This document shows positions 24,828 to 36,600 of a stretch of DNA of 64,000 nucleotides, piece by piece. The translations under genes were made by a program, and so were the position numbers. The notes under the pieces are model-generated. The model saw nothing but the letters and a program-made list of their open reading frames with translations. It ran no database searches and had not been told where the DNA came from. Every line of letters starts with the position of its first letter. The stretch's first letter is position 1. Location: contig OW121741.1 of the NCBI GenBank assembly GCA_933228675.1, positions 113,144,361 through 113,208,360 on the forward strand, read 5' to 3'. The stretch is from Stomorhina lunata. Lineage: Eukaryota > Arthropoda > Insecta > Diptera > Rhiniidae.

Positions 24828-26070
24828 TGTGATGGTAGTCAGAAATTTTATTTTAAAAGATTTTTTTAATATTTTTCCTCCTAAAATGTTGGAGGGGGGA
24901 GGGTCATCCGAACCACATTAGGTTCAGATGGCTTATTCATATGATAGACGTAAGAATCAACAATGAAGATATGAGGCGAAATATCATCAATGTTCATTCT
25001 TTTCCTATCAATGAATTTAAATTTTTATTAATAAATATTTAACAATGATTTACATCAATAATGAAAAGTAATAGAATTCTGTTAACATTTTATTAAAAAG
25101 TAATGTAATTCTATAATATTGTAAAGAAATGTTAAAAATTAATAATTAATTAATTAATACATATTGTATAGGTAAATAATTAATTAAAATACTAACTCTA
25201 ACATTTAAGGTGAAAATTAATATTATGAAAAAATATATATTTTACAATATTTAAATACTAAGAGAGATTCATCAGAGGGAGTGTCTATGTTTTTGCTGAA
25301 GGAGTTGATGAAGTATTACCGAAGAAACAGCAAGAAAGAAGGAAAGAACTGCATATTAGTATTTAATGACGAAAAGTATTTAATTTAATGAGCATGAATC
25401 AAAGAGAAGAGGAATTACAGCAATGTTTAAAATATGAATACAAAGACATATGGATCATAAGAAGAATCCAAAATGTAGTGGAACAATATTCATCCAACCA
25501 AAATATTTTTGATGATTTAGAAAAATAGAACAAACCAATCAATCTATTGAAGACCTTGAAGAAAAATGGAAAACAATTTATGAAGACAATGACAAAAGCT
25601 TTGTTATTTTATAAAATCAAGCTAGTCATAACGACAATTATAATAAGCTGTATGAGGAATTCCAGCTATCTGAAGCAAGAAATATTTACAACATTTAAAA
25701 ATCTGTGTTGTTGTTGGTGAGTTGACAGCCTTGGCAAAACTTCTCAAGCCGTTTCGATACATTGAGCCGGTAGTCTACAAATCAATCATTTGAAATGCTG
25801 TTATCTCAAAGCTGAATATACTATAAATATGTATCTATTCTGGTCGTAACATAAAAACCTTCCTACTAGTTTCATGCAGTGGTACTAAGGCCGTAAAATA
25901 TGCTGGGTTTTCATCGCCATCTCATCATAAAAGCCTATACAGTCAAAAATCAACTAGATGTCCAACTAAGAAGAACTAAGAACTGTCTTTCCTGAGTATT
26001 TTATTATTACGTATATGTACAAAACATATTTTTTTTGTTGAAAGATTATGATCTTTCAAGGCCGGCAGTA
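24828..26070 (+). other. BEL/Pao interior 3' block with degenerate coding fragment
   Basis: Non-coding 1.2 kb between the Gag-protease stop and the 3' LTR. Just downstream a short frame reads PPKMLEGGG before a stop (24880-24925), which may be the surviving tail of pol. A 45-codon frame at 25394-25528 (MNQREEELQQCLKYEYKD...) continues in another frame with EQTNQSIEDLEEKWKTIYED. It looks like decayed coding sequence of unknown origin. The block ends in AAGGCCGGCAGTA before the LTR, the position of a polypurine tract though poorly purine-rich. Confidence 0.5.
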
Positions 26071-26448
26071 TGTTCAATCTTATAGAAGTATAAATTCTAT
26101 ATTATAAGATTTACCATGTTGTGCACTGAATTATACATTTGGAAAATGTATGTATATTTAAAATAGTATTATCAAAGGATATTTTTACCTACTGTTGATC
26201 TTATCAATGGTAATTTTCCACACAAGACTGGTGTGTGTAAGATAAGCTATTTTAGGTAATTTCAGTATACATAAGTATTGTAACAACACATGCTTGCCAC
26301 ATGTGTTGTTAGATAAATTTAGATAAAATTAGATAATAAGAGTTTTAGTTTACCTTAGGTTAAGTTTTGTAAATAAAAATTGAGTTCTAAAATCGACGTC
26401 AGATCGATAGGTTGTTTTTTTGTAGTTTACGTCTCGCCTCGCCTAACA
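26071..26448 (+). repeat. BEL/Pao 3' LTR
   Basis: 378 bp, reads as identical to the 5' LTR at 22198-22575. Directly followed by the AGAAT target duplication. Confidence 0.93.
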
Positions 26449-26990
26449 AGAATATTTAAAATTTTTGGGTTCAATAATGAATATGTTGGTTTGTATTTCC
26501 ATAATATATAAAAATTAATGAATTTTTGGAAAACAAAATAAAAATATTATTCTACTCTTTAAATAAATACTCCTAATTTTACTCAAATAGCAATTGGAAT
26601 GTCAATTTCACCTAAGGCCTTTTACCTATATTTTATTTTATTCAGCTTTTTTTAGTTTTTACAAAAATCTATGTATTTATCTTTCAAATTTATTTAAACC
26701 AAAACTAAATCACATTGGGTAGTAAATAATGAAGAAATTACAGTTTATTCAGTTTAATTTTTTGATCTATATAGAGGAAAGACATTCCTTATAATAACTA
26801 GTTCAGAGATCATGCATTTTTTTCCGGCCATTTACAATTCTACTATAAATCTTTTTGTAATTTGCAAGATTTTATTTTAAACATCCCATTGTACCTAGTT
26901 CCACGAAAACTATTGGCTTTAAAAATGATTTATTATTTTTGTATATATTGATAGAATTACTTCGTAAAATTATATGTATTAGAGCTTTTT

Positions 26991-27880
26991 ATTTACTCAA
27001 AATTGACATAAAGTGGGTAAACAAAGCCATCAATATTTTAACTATTTTCACCGCTATTGATCTGGTTATAAACTTTATTGACACAAATTTAATGAAAAAT
27101 TTATTTAGAAAAAAATATATATCCATATTTCCAAATATTTTATTTAAATATAAACAATATCGTTTGAACAACTTATTTGTCTATGTGATTTTTTTTTAAA
27201 TTTCTGCAAAAGATTGGATCAATTTTTCATAAAAATTACCAAGATAATATCTTTAAATATTATTCGAAATCAAATACAAATTTATAAGAATTAGTTTAAT
27301 AAACAAATCACACTTAAGACGTTTTACATTACATTGAACGACATCTGCTATTTTCCTGAATAATAAAGATAAAAACACACATTTATATGATTTAATAAAA
27401 TTATTTAAACACACAAATTCACTCATGTATAACACTAATAAATTGTGATCAAATAAATAAAAGCACAGTTCAATATTCATTTCAATTTCTCTTGCAATTA
27501 TTTTTTATTCAATCATTTGTCAAAATTAAAAAAAAAAAAATTGTTATTTTTTAAATATTAATAACCAAATAATAATTCGATATTTCAAGTTTAAAATTTA
27601 TTATTTATATGTATAATTTTTAACCCAATTAAAGAAGCTTAATCTGTTAAGCTTCTTAAGTTTTGGTATACTTTCTCTAATATACTAGTATCGGCCGGTA
27701 CTTTACTTGTAACTTTGCAATAAGGGCTTCGTGGGATGCTAGAGAGATCTGACAGTAGATCATAGTTCATTAGCTCTGGAGTGAACTATGATCTACTGTC
27801 TGACCTCGATTACAATATGGTTTGGTAGCAATAGCCATTAAGATCAGAAGATGTGCAAAAAATCTTAATTAAAAGTTTGT
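26991..27880. other. Intergenic DNA with two strong hairpins
   Basis: No supported gene; the short frames lie on opposite strands and are AT-driven. Two inverted repeats stand out: AAGAAGCTTAA / TTAAGCTTCTT (27632-27657, 4-nt loop) and the longer hairpin at 27744-27807, listed separately. Confidence 0.5.
27744..27807. ncRNA. Near-perfect 64-nt hairpin, possible small-RNA precursor
   Basis: Arms of 19 bp pair perfectly (GACAGTAGATCATAGTTCA at 27751-27769 with its complement at 27782-27800) around a 12-nt loop. The helix extends outwards by 5 more pairs with two mismatches, so each arm is 25 positions long. Size and shape fit a microRNA precursor, and GC content is well above the surroundings. 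It could equally be a small palindromic repeat or MITE core. No transcript evidence is available. Confidence 0.3.
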
Positions 27881-27899
27881 TTCTCGAAAAGTTTTCTTT

Positions 27900-30840
27900 A
27901 CAATTTTTATATTAAATCATTTTCTATATACATTTTTTTTAGAAAAATTACATAAATATCTTTATATGGAAAATTTACTTTGCAATAAATATATCAACAA
28001 GTTTTCAGAAAAAGCATTAATATTGAAAATTTTTCTATACATTTTTATATCGAAAAATTTTCTATAAAAATTTTTAAATGGAAAAATTTGCTTTAAAAAT
28101 TTGTAAGTAGAAAAATATTCTTTAAAAATTTTTAAACGGACAAATTTTTAAATCAAAAACATTTTTATACAAATTTTTATTTAAAAAAATTTTCTACAAA
28201 AATTCTTAAATCGAAAAATTTTCTAAAAAAATTTTGAAATGTAAAATCTTCTATACAAATTTTTATATCGAAAAATTTCTATCGAAAATTTTCTAAGAAA
28301 ATTTCTTTATGAAATATTCTCTATAAAATTTTGCATATCGTAAAATTATGTGTTCAAAAATAAAAATAATTTTCTTTAAAAACGTTAATAAGAAATTTTT
28401 ATATTGAAAAATTTTATACGAAATTTTGATATTGACAAATTTTCTATGAAATTTTTATATCGAAAAATTTTCTAAGAAGTTTTTATATCGAACTATTTTC
28501 AAAGAAATTTTTTAAAAACAATTTTCTCTAAAAATTTGTATATCAAAAAATTTTCTCTAAAAAATTGCATATCAGAAAATTTTTAATTAAAATTTTATAT
28601 CGATAATTTTCTATTAAAAAGAAAATTTTTATACCGAAAAATTTTCTGCAAAAATCTTTATATCGAAAAATTTTGTATAAAAATTTGTATATCGAAAAAT
28701 TTCCAAAAATAAATTTTTATTGAAAATTTTTCTCTAAAAGTTTTTGTATCAGGAAATTTTCTATAAAATTTGTATGTCAAAAAATTTTCTTAAAAAAATT
28801 TTCTACAAATTATCTATGAAACTTTTATATCGAAAAATTTTCTAAGAAGTTTTCATATCGAAATATTTTCAAAGAAATTTTTATAAAAACAATTTTCTCT
28901 AAAAATTTGTGTATCAAAAAATTTTTTAAAAAAATTTTATATCGATAATTTTTTATAAAAATTTTGTATCAATAATTTTCTATAAAAAAGAACATTTTTA
29001 TACTTAAAAATTTTCTGCAAAAATCTTTATATCGAAAAATTTTGTATAAAAATTTGTATATCGAAGAATTTCCAAAAAGAAATTTTTCTCTAAAAGTTTT
29101 TATATCAGGAAATTTTCTTTAAAATTTGTGTGTCAAAGAATTTTCTTAAGAAAATTTTTATATCGGAAAATGTTCTATGAAACTTTTATATCGAAACATT
29201 TTCTAAGAAGTTTTCATATAGAAATATTTTCGAAGAAATTTTTATAAAAACAATTTTCTCTAAAAATTTGTATGTCAAAAAATTTTTTATAAAAATTTTA
29301 TAGAGATAATTTTCTATAAAAAAGAAAATTTTTATACCGAAAAATTTTCTTCAAAGTTTTTATACGAAAAATTTTATATAAAAATTTGTATATCGAAGAA
29401 TTTCCAAAAAGAAATTTTTATTGAAAATTTTTCTCCGAAAAATTTTCTACAAATTCTCTATGAAATTTTTATATTGAAAAATTTTCTAAGAAGTTTTTAT
29501 ATCGAAACATTTTTAAAGAAATTTTTATAAAAACAATTTTCTCTAAAAATTTGTATAACAAAAAATTTTGTATAAAAGTTTTATATCGATAGTTTTCTAT
29601 AAAAAAGAGAATTTTTATACCGAAAAATTTTCTGCTAAGTTTTTTATATCGAAAAATTTTGTATAAAAATTTGTATATCGAAGAATTTCAAAAAAAAAAT
29701 TTCTATTGAAAATTTTTCTCTAAAAGTTTCCATATCAGAAAATTTTCTATAAAATTTGTGTGTCATAAAATTTTCCTAAAAAAAATTTTATATCAAAAAA
29801 TTTTCTACAAAAATTTTTTTTTTCAAAAAATTTTCTATAAAAATTTATATATAATAAAATTTTATAAGAAATTTCTGTATCAAAAAATTTGATATAAAAC
29901 TTTTTGATCGAAAAATTTTCTACAAAAATTTGTATATCCAAAAATGTTCTATAAAAGCTTATAAATAAGAGGATTTTATAAAAAAAATTTTATATTGAAA
30001 AATTTGATATAAAACTTTTTTTATCGAAAAATTTCTCGAAAAATTTTTTATATTGAAAATTTTTTAAAGAAATTTTTATATCGAAAAATTTTCTATAAAA
30101 ATTTTAATATCGAAAAATTTTCTATAAAAATTTTTATACTGAAATATTTTTTATAAAATGTTTTATATCGGAAAATTTTCTATAAAAATTTTAATATTGA
30201 AAATTTTTTGTATAAAAAAACTTTTTATAAAAATTGTTTATATCGAAAAATTTTCTATACATAATTTTTGTCAAAAAACTAAAAATCTAGATCTAAAATC
30301 TTAAACAATTTTATTTCGAATTATTTTTTTTGAAATCTTTTTATCACTAAATTGCCTTTAATAACTATCATATCAAAAAATTTTCTTAATTTTGTATAAA
30401 AATTTATATATTGAAGAAAAATAAATAAAATTTTCTGTAAAGCTTTTATATCGAAAAGTGTTCAAAAAAATTTTGAATATCGAAAATTTTTCTGTAATAA
30501 TTTGTATATCCAAAAATTATCTATAAAAGTTTGTATATCAAAAAGTTTTATAAACAAAATTTATATTGCAAAATTTTCTATAAAATTTTCTATATCGAAA
30601 AATTATTTATATAAATTTTTATATCGAAACATTTCAAAAAAAAAAAAAAAAAAAAATGCTTATATTGAAAAATTTTCTATAAGAATTTTTATATTGAAAA
30701 ATTTTCTGCACAAATTTGTATACCGAAAAATTTTCTATAAAAATTTGTATATCAAAAAATTTTCTATAAAAATTTTCATATCGAAAAATCTTCTATAAAT
30801 ATTTTTATGTCAAAAAATTTTCTATAAATATTTTTATTTT
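27900..30840. repeat. AT-rich minisatellite array 3, left part
   Basis: Diverged tandem units of about 28-30 bp on the pattern GAAAAATTTTCTATAAAAAT plus TTTTATATC. Each unit is a near-palindrome. Within it, segments of several hundred bases recur (for example around 28440-28700, 28820-29080 and 29170-29420), indicating higher-order duplication. An open frame at 30502-30798 is a repeat artefact. The array is interrupted at 30841 by a ribozyme-bearing element. Confidence 0.9.
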
Positions 30841-31211
30841 GATGGTCGTGGGTTCGAGTCGGGCTCAGGTTCATATCATAAATTATTTTTTAATTTATGA
30901 TTTTTAAATTAGATGAATAAATTTTAGGAATACTGAAAAAACTATGTGACACTTTAGCAGTGTGGAATGCTGCATTTTCTGTCCCGCTACGAACTTCATC
31001 AGCACACTGTGTCACCAACTGTTAGATGCCAGTAGTTAAGATCATCTATTTAACTGAATTCTTAAGCGAAATTGAAAACGAGAATTATATTAACACTCAT
31101 TTCCATTTCACCTATGACCATATGATCTATTCAGTTAGACGAACTTATCCACCATAGTTTTTTCCTTTATGTTTTGTATTCCTATCCTTTATTAATCTAC
31201 ATTTACTTTGC
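30841..31211 (-). mobile_element. Hammerhead-bearing repeat, copy A
   Basis: A 371-bp insert in the minisatellite, of higher complexity than its surroundings. It begins with the tRNA-like terminus GATGGTCGTGGGTTCGAGTC and ends at CATTTACTTTG, where the array resumes. The closest copy (54781-55237) continues about 100 bp further on that side, so this copy is truncated at the 5' end of its ribozyme strand. It carries a hammerhead fold on the minus strand (30946-31015). No coding capacity. Candidate classes are retrozyme, Penelope-like LTR, or SINE-like. Confidence 0.75.
30946..31015 (-). ncRNA. Hammerhead ribozyme fold, copy A
   Basis: On the minus strand the parts occur in the order of a type I hammerhead. 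Outer stem I is GTGACA, inner stem I CAGTGTG, core CTGATGA (rc 30996-31002). Stem II is GTTC/GGAC with a G-U wobble and 6-nt loop GTAGCG. Then come GAAA (rc 30976-30979), stem III AATG/CATT with loop CAG, cleavage base C (rc 30965), and the complementary strands CACACTG and TGTCAC. Inner stem I is a perfect 7 bp; the 6-nt internal loop is only on the 3' side. All core residues are intact. Unusually, an A-A mismatch sits between the core and stem II where a G-C pair is expected, which may weaken activity. Confidence 0.75.
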
Positions 31212-31690
31212 ATATTTTTATGTCGAAAAATTTTCTATAAATATTTTTGTGTCGAAAAATTTTCTATAAATATTTTTATGTCGAAAAATTTTCTATAAAT
31301 ATTTTTAAGTCGAAAAATTTTCTATAAATATTTTGATGTCGAAAAATTTTTTATAAAATTTTTTATCGAAACATTTTGTTTCAAATTTTTTCATTGAAAA
31401 AATTTTTATAAAACTCTTTGATCGAAAAACTTTCTACCAAAACTTTCATATCGAAAAATTCTCTATAATAATTTTTATATCGAAAACTTTTCTATTCAAG
31501 TTTTCAAATTGGAGAATATTCTATATAAATTTTGATATCGAAAAATTTTCTTTGAAAACTTTCACATCGAAAAATTTTGAATACAAATTTGTATAACAAA
31601 TAATTTGAAAACAAAACTTTATTGAACAATTTTCTGTAAAAGTTATTATAGAAAAATTTTCTTTAAAAATTTTTATACCACAAATAATGT
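31212..31690. repeat. AT-rich minisatellite array 3, right part
   Basis: The array resumes with very regular units of ATATTTTTATGTCGAAAAAT plus TTTCTATAA, then diverges. The first five units are nearly identical to the last unit before the insertion. Confidence 0.88.
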
Positions 31691-31734
31691 ATCAAACTTC
31701 TCAATATCTTTAAATTTATAAGTGTTTTTGTGAT

Positions 31735-31996
31735 TGTTGTTGCTTTTGATGGGGGTTGTGGTCAAATGTGGAACGATTGCAACAATATTAGGTAATATCA
31801 TAATCTCAATAGCGAAAAGAAAGACCATAGGAAATACCTGAACTTATAGATAGATATCATAAAATGTATTAACCAACTTTTATCAAATTATTTCGACCTG
31901 CGATTCTGAGTCAATCAAACTTAAACTCAGACCAAGATTTCTGCAATATATATAGCTGTAAAAACTTATAATACCATCTATTGTGGTGTAGGGTAT
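31735..31996. repeat. Interspersed TATACCC-type fly repeat, fragment
   Basis: It starts near a TGATGGGGGTTGTGGTCAAATG-like segment and ends with TGTGGTGTAGGGTATAAAAA. The ending and internal words match the repeat at 268-1016. Non-coding. Confidence 0.4.
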
Positions 31997-33014
31997 AAAA
32001 ACTTTTTAAAATTATTTTATACAAAAACATTTTATATTGTACTATTTTAATTGGTGAAATTTTGTACATCCAGGTTGTACAATATTATGTTAAACTCTAG
32101 GAAAAAACTTATTATTAGAAATCCCAAAAAATTATAATACCTATTGTATAGAAATCTCAAATAAACAATTGATATTATAAAAAATACTTGCAAGACTTTG
32201 CTAGTAGGCGTATGATTAATATTTAATTATTTCGACATTTAAAACATTTATAGACTTATCTCTATTTTAGCATTCTTAAAACTGAATATTTAATACTTTA
32301 AAATCTTCGACATTTTAAAAATATCTTAATTATTTTCTTATCAACACTTTTTTCCCAACAATTTCTTCTGAACAACAGAAATTTTACTTTTTTTTAACTC
32401 TAAACTAATAATTCATTTCCTTGTGTTCATACATTTAAACATTTTCTACTCTAGAAAAAGTAATATACAAAAAACTTGTAAGTAACATATTTTGCGACCA
32501 AATATTTTACTTTTCTACACCGTAAACTCAAACTATATAAAATATAAAACATCTTTGTTCTGTGAAAAACAAACTTTCGAGAATAGTAAAACATTTGCAT
32601 AATTTTACATGAAACAAAAAATATGTGAAAAACTATAACTACAAAAAAAAATATATATATATATTATAAACTCACATAAGAAATATTTTTGCATAAAGCA
32701 AAGAATTTCTTTTTATTCTAGTTAAAAAGTATTAAAAACACATTTTCGATGCAACATATTTCTACTCTAGTAAAGTATGTTTTAAAATACTTTAAACAAC
32801 TTAAATATAACTACACACATACAACAAAGTTAAAGCAGTATGCAAAAGAGTATATGCATATACACATACACAGAGCCTTACACATACATAGAAATAGTAT
32901 GCAGCTTTATACAAAAAATAAGTAAATTTCATATTAAAATCAAGTACAAATGTAAAGTAATATTAAGGAAAATATTATTTAAGTCGAATCAAAAAATTTA
33001 AGTAAATAAGTATT
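31997..33014. other. AT-rich intergenic DNA, nothing recognised
   Basis: No gene, array or transposon end. The gypsy element inserted at its right edge at a TATT target. Confidence 0.5.
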
Positions 33015-33464
33015 TGTAACGGAGACTTTTAATTTAAGTTATTTTATATTATTAATTGTTACTTGTTTTAAAAATACTTGTTTTTGAAAATTATTTTTAA
33101 TCATAAAAACATAGTATTTTACTTTTGAAAAATTCAATTCAAATTTTTCCTATAAAAGGAAAAACATTTTTAAATTTTATTCATTGTCATTTTAATTGTG
33201 ATTCTAATTTTGAAAACTGATTTTGTTTTTTTTGCCAAATAAAAAAACTTTAAAAAAAAAAAGCAACAAATAAAATTTTTTTCAATAATTTTTTAAAAAA
33301 ATATAATTCAATAAATTCTGAAGGCGAATAAGACGATTACGTCCATTCAAGCCTCAGAATTATATAAATAAAAAACAAATAAAAAACAGGAACTGAGGTC
33401 GGAAAGGACGATATCGTCTGGCTGACCCTTTTCCCAAATACTCAACAAGAGTCCATCCTCTACA
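33015..33464 (+). repeat. Ty3/gypsy 5' LTR
   Basis: 450 bp, TGTAACGGAG...CTCTACA. It holds a TATA-box-like TATAAAAGG (33151-33159) and several AATAAA motifs. Matches 38234-38683 with one difference. Confidence 0.93.
33151..33159 (+). promoter_or_regulatory. TATA box-like element in gypsy LTR
   Basis: TATAAAAGG lies 136 bp into the LTR, a plausible promoter position for Pol II transcription of the element. The same word occurs in the 3' LTR at 38370. Confidence 0.5.
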
Positions 33465-33465
33465 T

Positions 33466-33477
33466 TGGCGCCCAACG
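33466..33477 (+). promoter_or_regulatory. Primer binding site, tRNA-Lys type
   Basis: TGGCGCCCAACG follows the 5' LTR after one base. From memory it is complementary to the 3' end of fly tRNA-Lys(CUU), the primer used by several gypsy-like elements. Confidence 0.75.
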
Positions 33478-33650
33478 AAAAAAAATCCTTGGAATCTCCA
33501 GACATTCTAAAGCCAAATTGGAGTATTTTATCAAAATCTGAAGACAAACTTTAGAAGAAATTAGCTCCAGCTATTCCTGTTTTGGAGGTAAGGTATTTGC
33601 TTATTTATTTTATGTGTGTTTTTTTTGTGGTGTAAAAAAAATAAATCAAA

Positions 33651-36600
33651 ATGCGTCGAAGCCCAAAACCAGTGTCTGCTAATACGCGTAGTGTGTCTCA
33701 AAACTTAGCTCAATCCCAAAGTGAAGAAGACAGTACCTACACCTCGGCACACAACTCTTTACCCTCAAACTCTGGAAGTAATCCAGTTAATTATTCATTG
33801 TCTCAAGGACAATTTTTGGAACTCCTAGGCGGTTTAAATTGTAGGCAAGAATCAAAAAACACGTTCTCTAACTGTAGTGCACGTTTTAGTGGAGGAAGAA
33901 ATACCGCTAAAGTAGAAGACTTCATCGCCACAATTTTGGTCTATAAGGAAGCAGAAAATGTATCCGATTCTCTGGCGTTAATAAGCTTGCCATTACTTCT
34001 AGAAGGATACGCTTCATCCTGGTGGCAAGGAGTGAAAAGTGAAGCAAATAATTTTGGAAAAGCGATGGAACTGTTACGAAATGCATTTTCCCCACCAAAG
34101 CCAGATTGGCGCATTTTTGCTGAAATAAGCCAAGAAAAACAAAAAGCTTTCGAATCAACTGATAACTTTGTTTGCAGAAAACGTGGCTTATTTGCACAGT
34201 TGACCGAAAAGCTAACAGAAAACACAATGCTAAACATCATATATTCGCAACTTTTGATAATTATTAGAGATAAGATCTCAAGAGATAGTTTAAAAAGTTT
34301 TCAAGATCTTTTGGAAAAAGCCCGAGAAGTCGAAATGTTATTAAAAGAAAACCATGAACCTGTCCACAATACTATACCCTCATCAGAAAAAGCTCTAGTG
34401 CGTTGTTCGTTTTGCCGGAAAAGGAATCATACCGCAGACGTTTGCTTTAAAAAAATAGAAGCTGATAGGAAGGGAAAACCAAAAGTTCAGGAAAATGCGT
34501 TAAATTGTTATGGTTGTGGATTAGCCGGTTATTATAGGTCTAATTGCCCAAATTGTAATAACAAAAATGTCATAAATAGCCCTGAAAAGCTGGATTTTAA
34601 TTCTATCCAAACAACTGTAGTCGGTCGTGATGTACCCACAGTTCAAATAAATATTAATGGCCTAAATGGAGAGGCATATTTTGACACTGCTGCTCGAACC
34701 AGCGTAGCCGGATATTCACTTTTCCAGAAATTAAAAGAGAAAAAAGTAGAATTTCAAAAAGTTTCAGCTGAAATCATTTTAGCTGACGGCATTTCCCGCG
34801 AAGAAATTGTTTATTCAACTATTGTTCAAATTTTAATTGGCAAACGTTTTAGACGAATTCGTTTTATTTGTTTACCTAAAGCTCAAGGAAATAGAACACT
34901 TATTGGTATAGATTTTCTTGAACAGGCAGGTATTGTTCTCGATTTGGCTCAAAGAAATTGGCATTTTAAAGATGACCCAAATACAATTTTTGATTTTAAA
35001 ATGGATAAACCAAATACTAAGAAAACTATTCCAATTTCTCAAACTAGTATTACCGAAAACAACTCAGTAAATAATTTTTTAAATTGGTTTGAAAATAATA
35101 GTATTGAAAAGGATGGTCAACAAACTCCAAATAGTGATGCAGCATCAACTTATGATTACTCTCCTGGTGGGATAAATAGAATTTTTGAGGGTAGCATTCC
35201 CAATGATATTAATACAGACGTTTATGACTGGGACCTTTTTCCTCCAATGAAAAGGTTGAAAACACATAATTCGGAAAAACTTAAATATCCAATTCTATTA
35301 AAATCATTTGATTTAAAACTAAAAACATCAGAAGGAAGTAATTTGGTAAATAATGAAAAATATATTTTAAACAATCTGTTAGAAAAGCACCAAAGTATTT
35401 TTGAAGAAACTTCGGAGCCGATTCCAAATATTGAACATTTTATAAATACTGGTTCACACTCACCTATTGCCTGTGCCCCATATCGCATATCTCCAGTAAT
35501 GAAAGAGAAACTCAGGAAAGAGTTGAATGAAATGTTGGAGAAAAATGTAATTCAAGAAGAAGAATCTCCGTGGGCTTTTCCTGTGGTCCTAATCCCTAAG
35601 AAAAATGGTAGCCTTAGAGTTTGTGTCGACTATCGTCGTTTAAATAACATAACAATCAGTGACAAATACCCACTTCCTAGAATGGATGACTTGTTACACG
35701 CTGCAAAAGCAACATCATTTATGTCAACAATGGATTTGAAAGCAGGATACTGGCAAATCAAAGTAGCTGAAAAAGATAAATTGAAGACAGCATTTACCAC
35801 TCCTTTCGGAATTTATGTCTTCAACAGAATGCCATTTGGTCTTAAAAATGCGCCATCAACTTTTCAACGACTAATAGATAAATTTCGAGCTGGTCTCCCT
35901 CAAATAACAATTCTGGCATATCTTGATGATATCATCATCTGTTCAGACAGTTTTGAAAACCATATAAAGGATTTAGAAAAAGTTTTTGAACGAATTAAAT
36001 TATTTAAAATCCAACTGAATAGAGAAAAATGTATTTTTTGTAGGCCAGAAGTTAAATACTTGGGTCACATTTTAACAAATTACGGCTTGAAGCCTGATCC
36101 GGAAAAAATTGAAGCCATATTGCAAAGACCATATCCAAAAAATCTAAAGCAATTGATCTCCTTTTTGCAGACATGCTCGTGGTATCGTCGTTTTATACCA
36201 AATTTTGCTCAAATTTCGAAGCCATTATCAAACTTAACCAAGAAAACTGTAAAATGGAAATGGACTGATGAAGAAACTATAGCATTTGAGAAACTCAAGC
36301 ATTTGTTGGTGTCACCTCCAATCTTACAACAAGTGGATGAAAACAAACCATTTTTTATAAAAGCAGATGCTAGCAATTATGCACTCGGAGCAGTTTTACT
36401 CCAGGGGGAGAACGAAAATGAACATCCGGTTGAATATGCCAGTAGACTTTTACTTCCGGCGGAAAGAAACTATTCAACGACAGAGCGAGAAGCACTAGCA
36501 GTCGTTTGGGCAGTAAAAAAGTTTCGGGGCTATATCGAAGGTTCCCAAATATCTGTTTTAACAGACCATCAACCCCTTAAATGGCTCTTTAGCCTAAAAT

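Larger units (their letters stand above)
22198..26448 (+). mobile_element. BEL/Pao LTR retrotransposon, internally deleted
   Basis: A 4.25-kb element with 378-bp LTRs that I read as identical, flanked by a 5-bp duplication AGAAT (22193-22197 and 26449-26453); the empty site is at 21380-21384. The 5-bp duplication and Gag type agree with BEL/Pao. The interior is about 3.5 kb, against the roughly 5-6 kb I expect for a full element. Gag and protease are intact; reverse transcriptase, RNase H and integrase are absent. The copy would depend on an autonomous relative. Identical LTRs mean very recent insertion. Confidence 0.93.
21921..26990. repeat. 814-bp tandem duplication, second unit split by BEL/Pao element
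   Basis: The second unit runs 21921-22197, is interrupted by the LTR element (22198-26448), and resumes at 26449 to end near 26990 with TATTAGAGCTTTTT. Its small open frames are not genes. Since only the second unit is interrupted, the duplication most simply predates the insertion. Confidence 0.88.

Noticed and set aside
30502..30798. 98-codon repetitive plus-strand frame
   Set aside because: Translation of the minisatellite unit only.
30841..31211. Plain tRNA-derived SINE (Pol III transcribed through the ribozyme)
   Set aside because: In this copy the box-B-like sequence is on the strand opposite to the hammerhead, and no box A is visible; only copy B has a box-B-like head on the ribozyme strand. 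I therefore left the class open.
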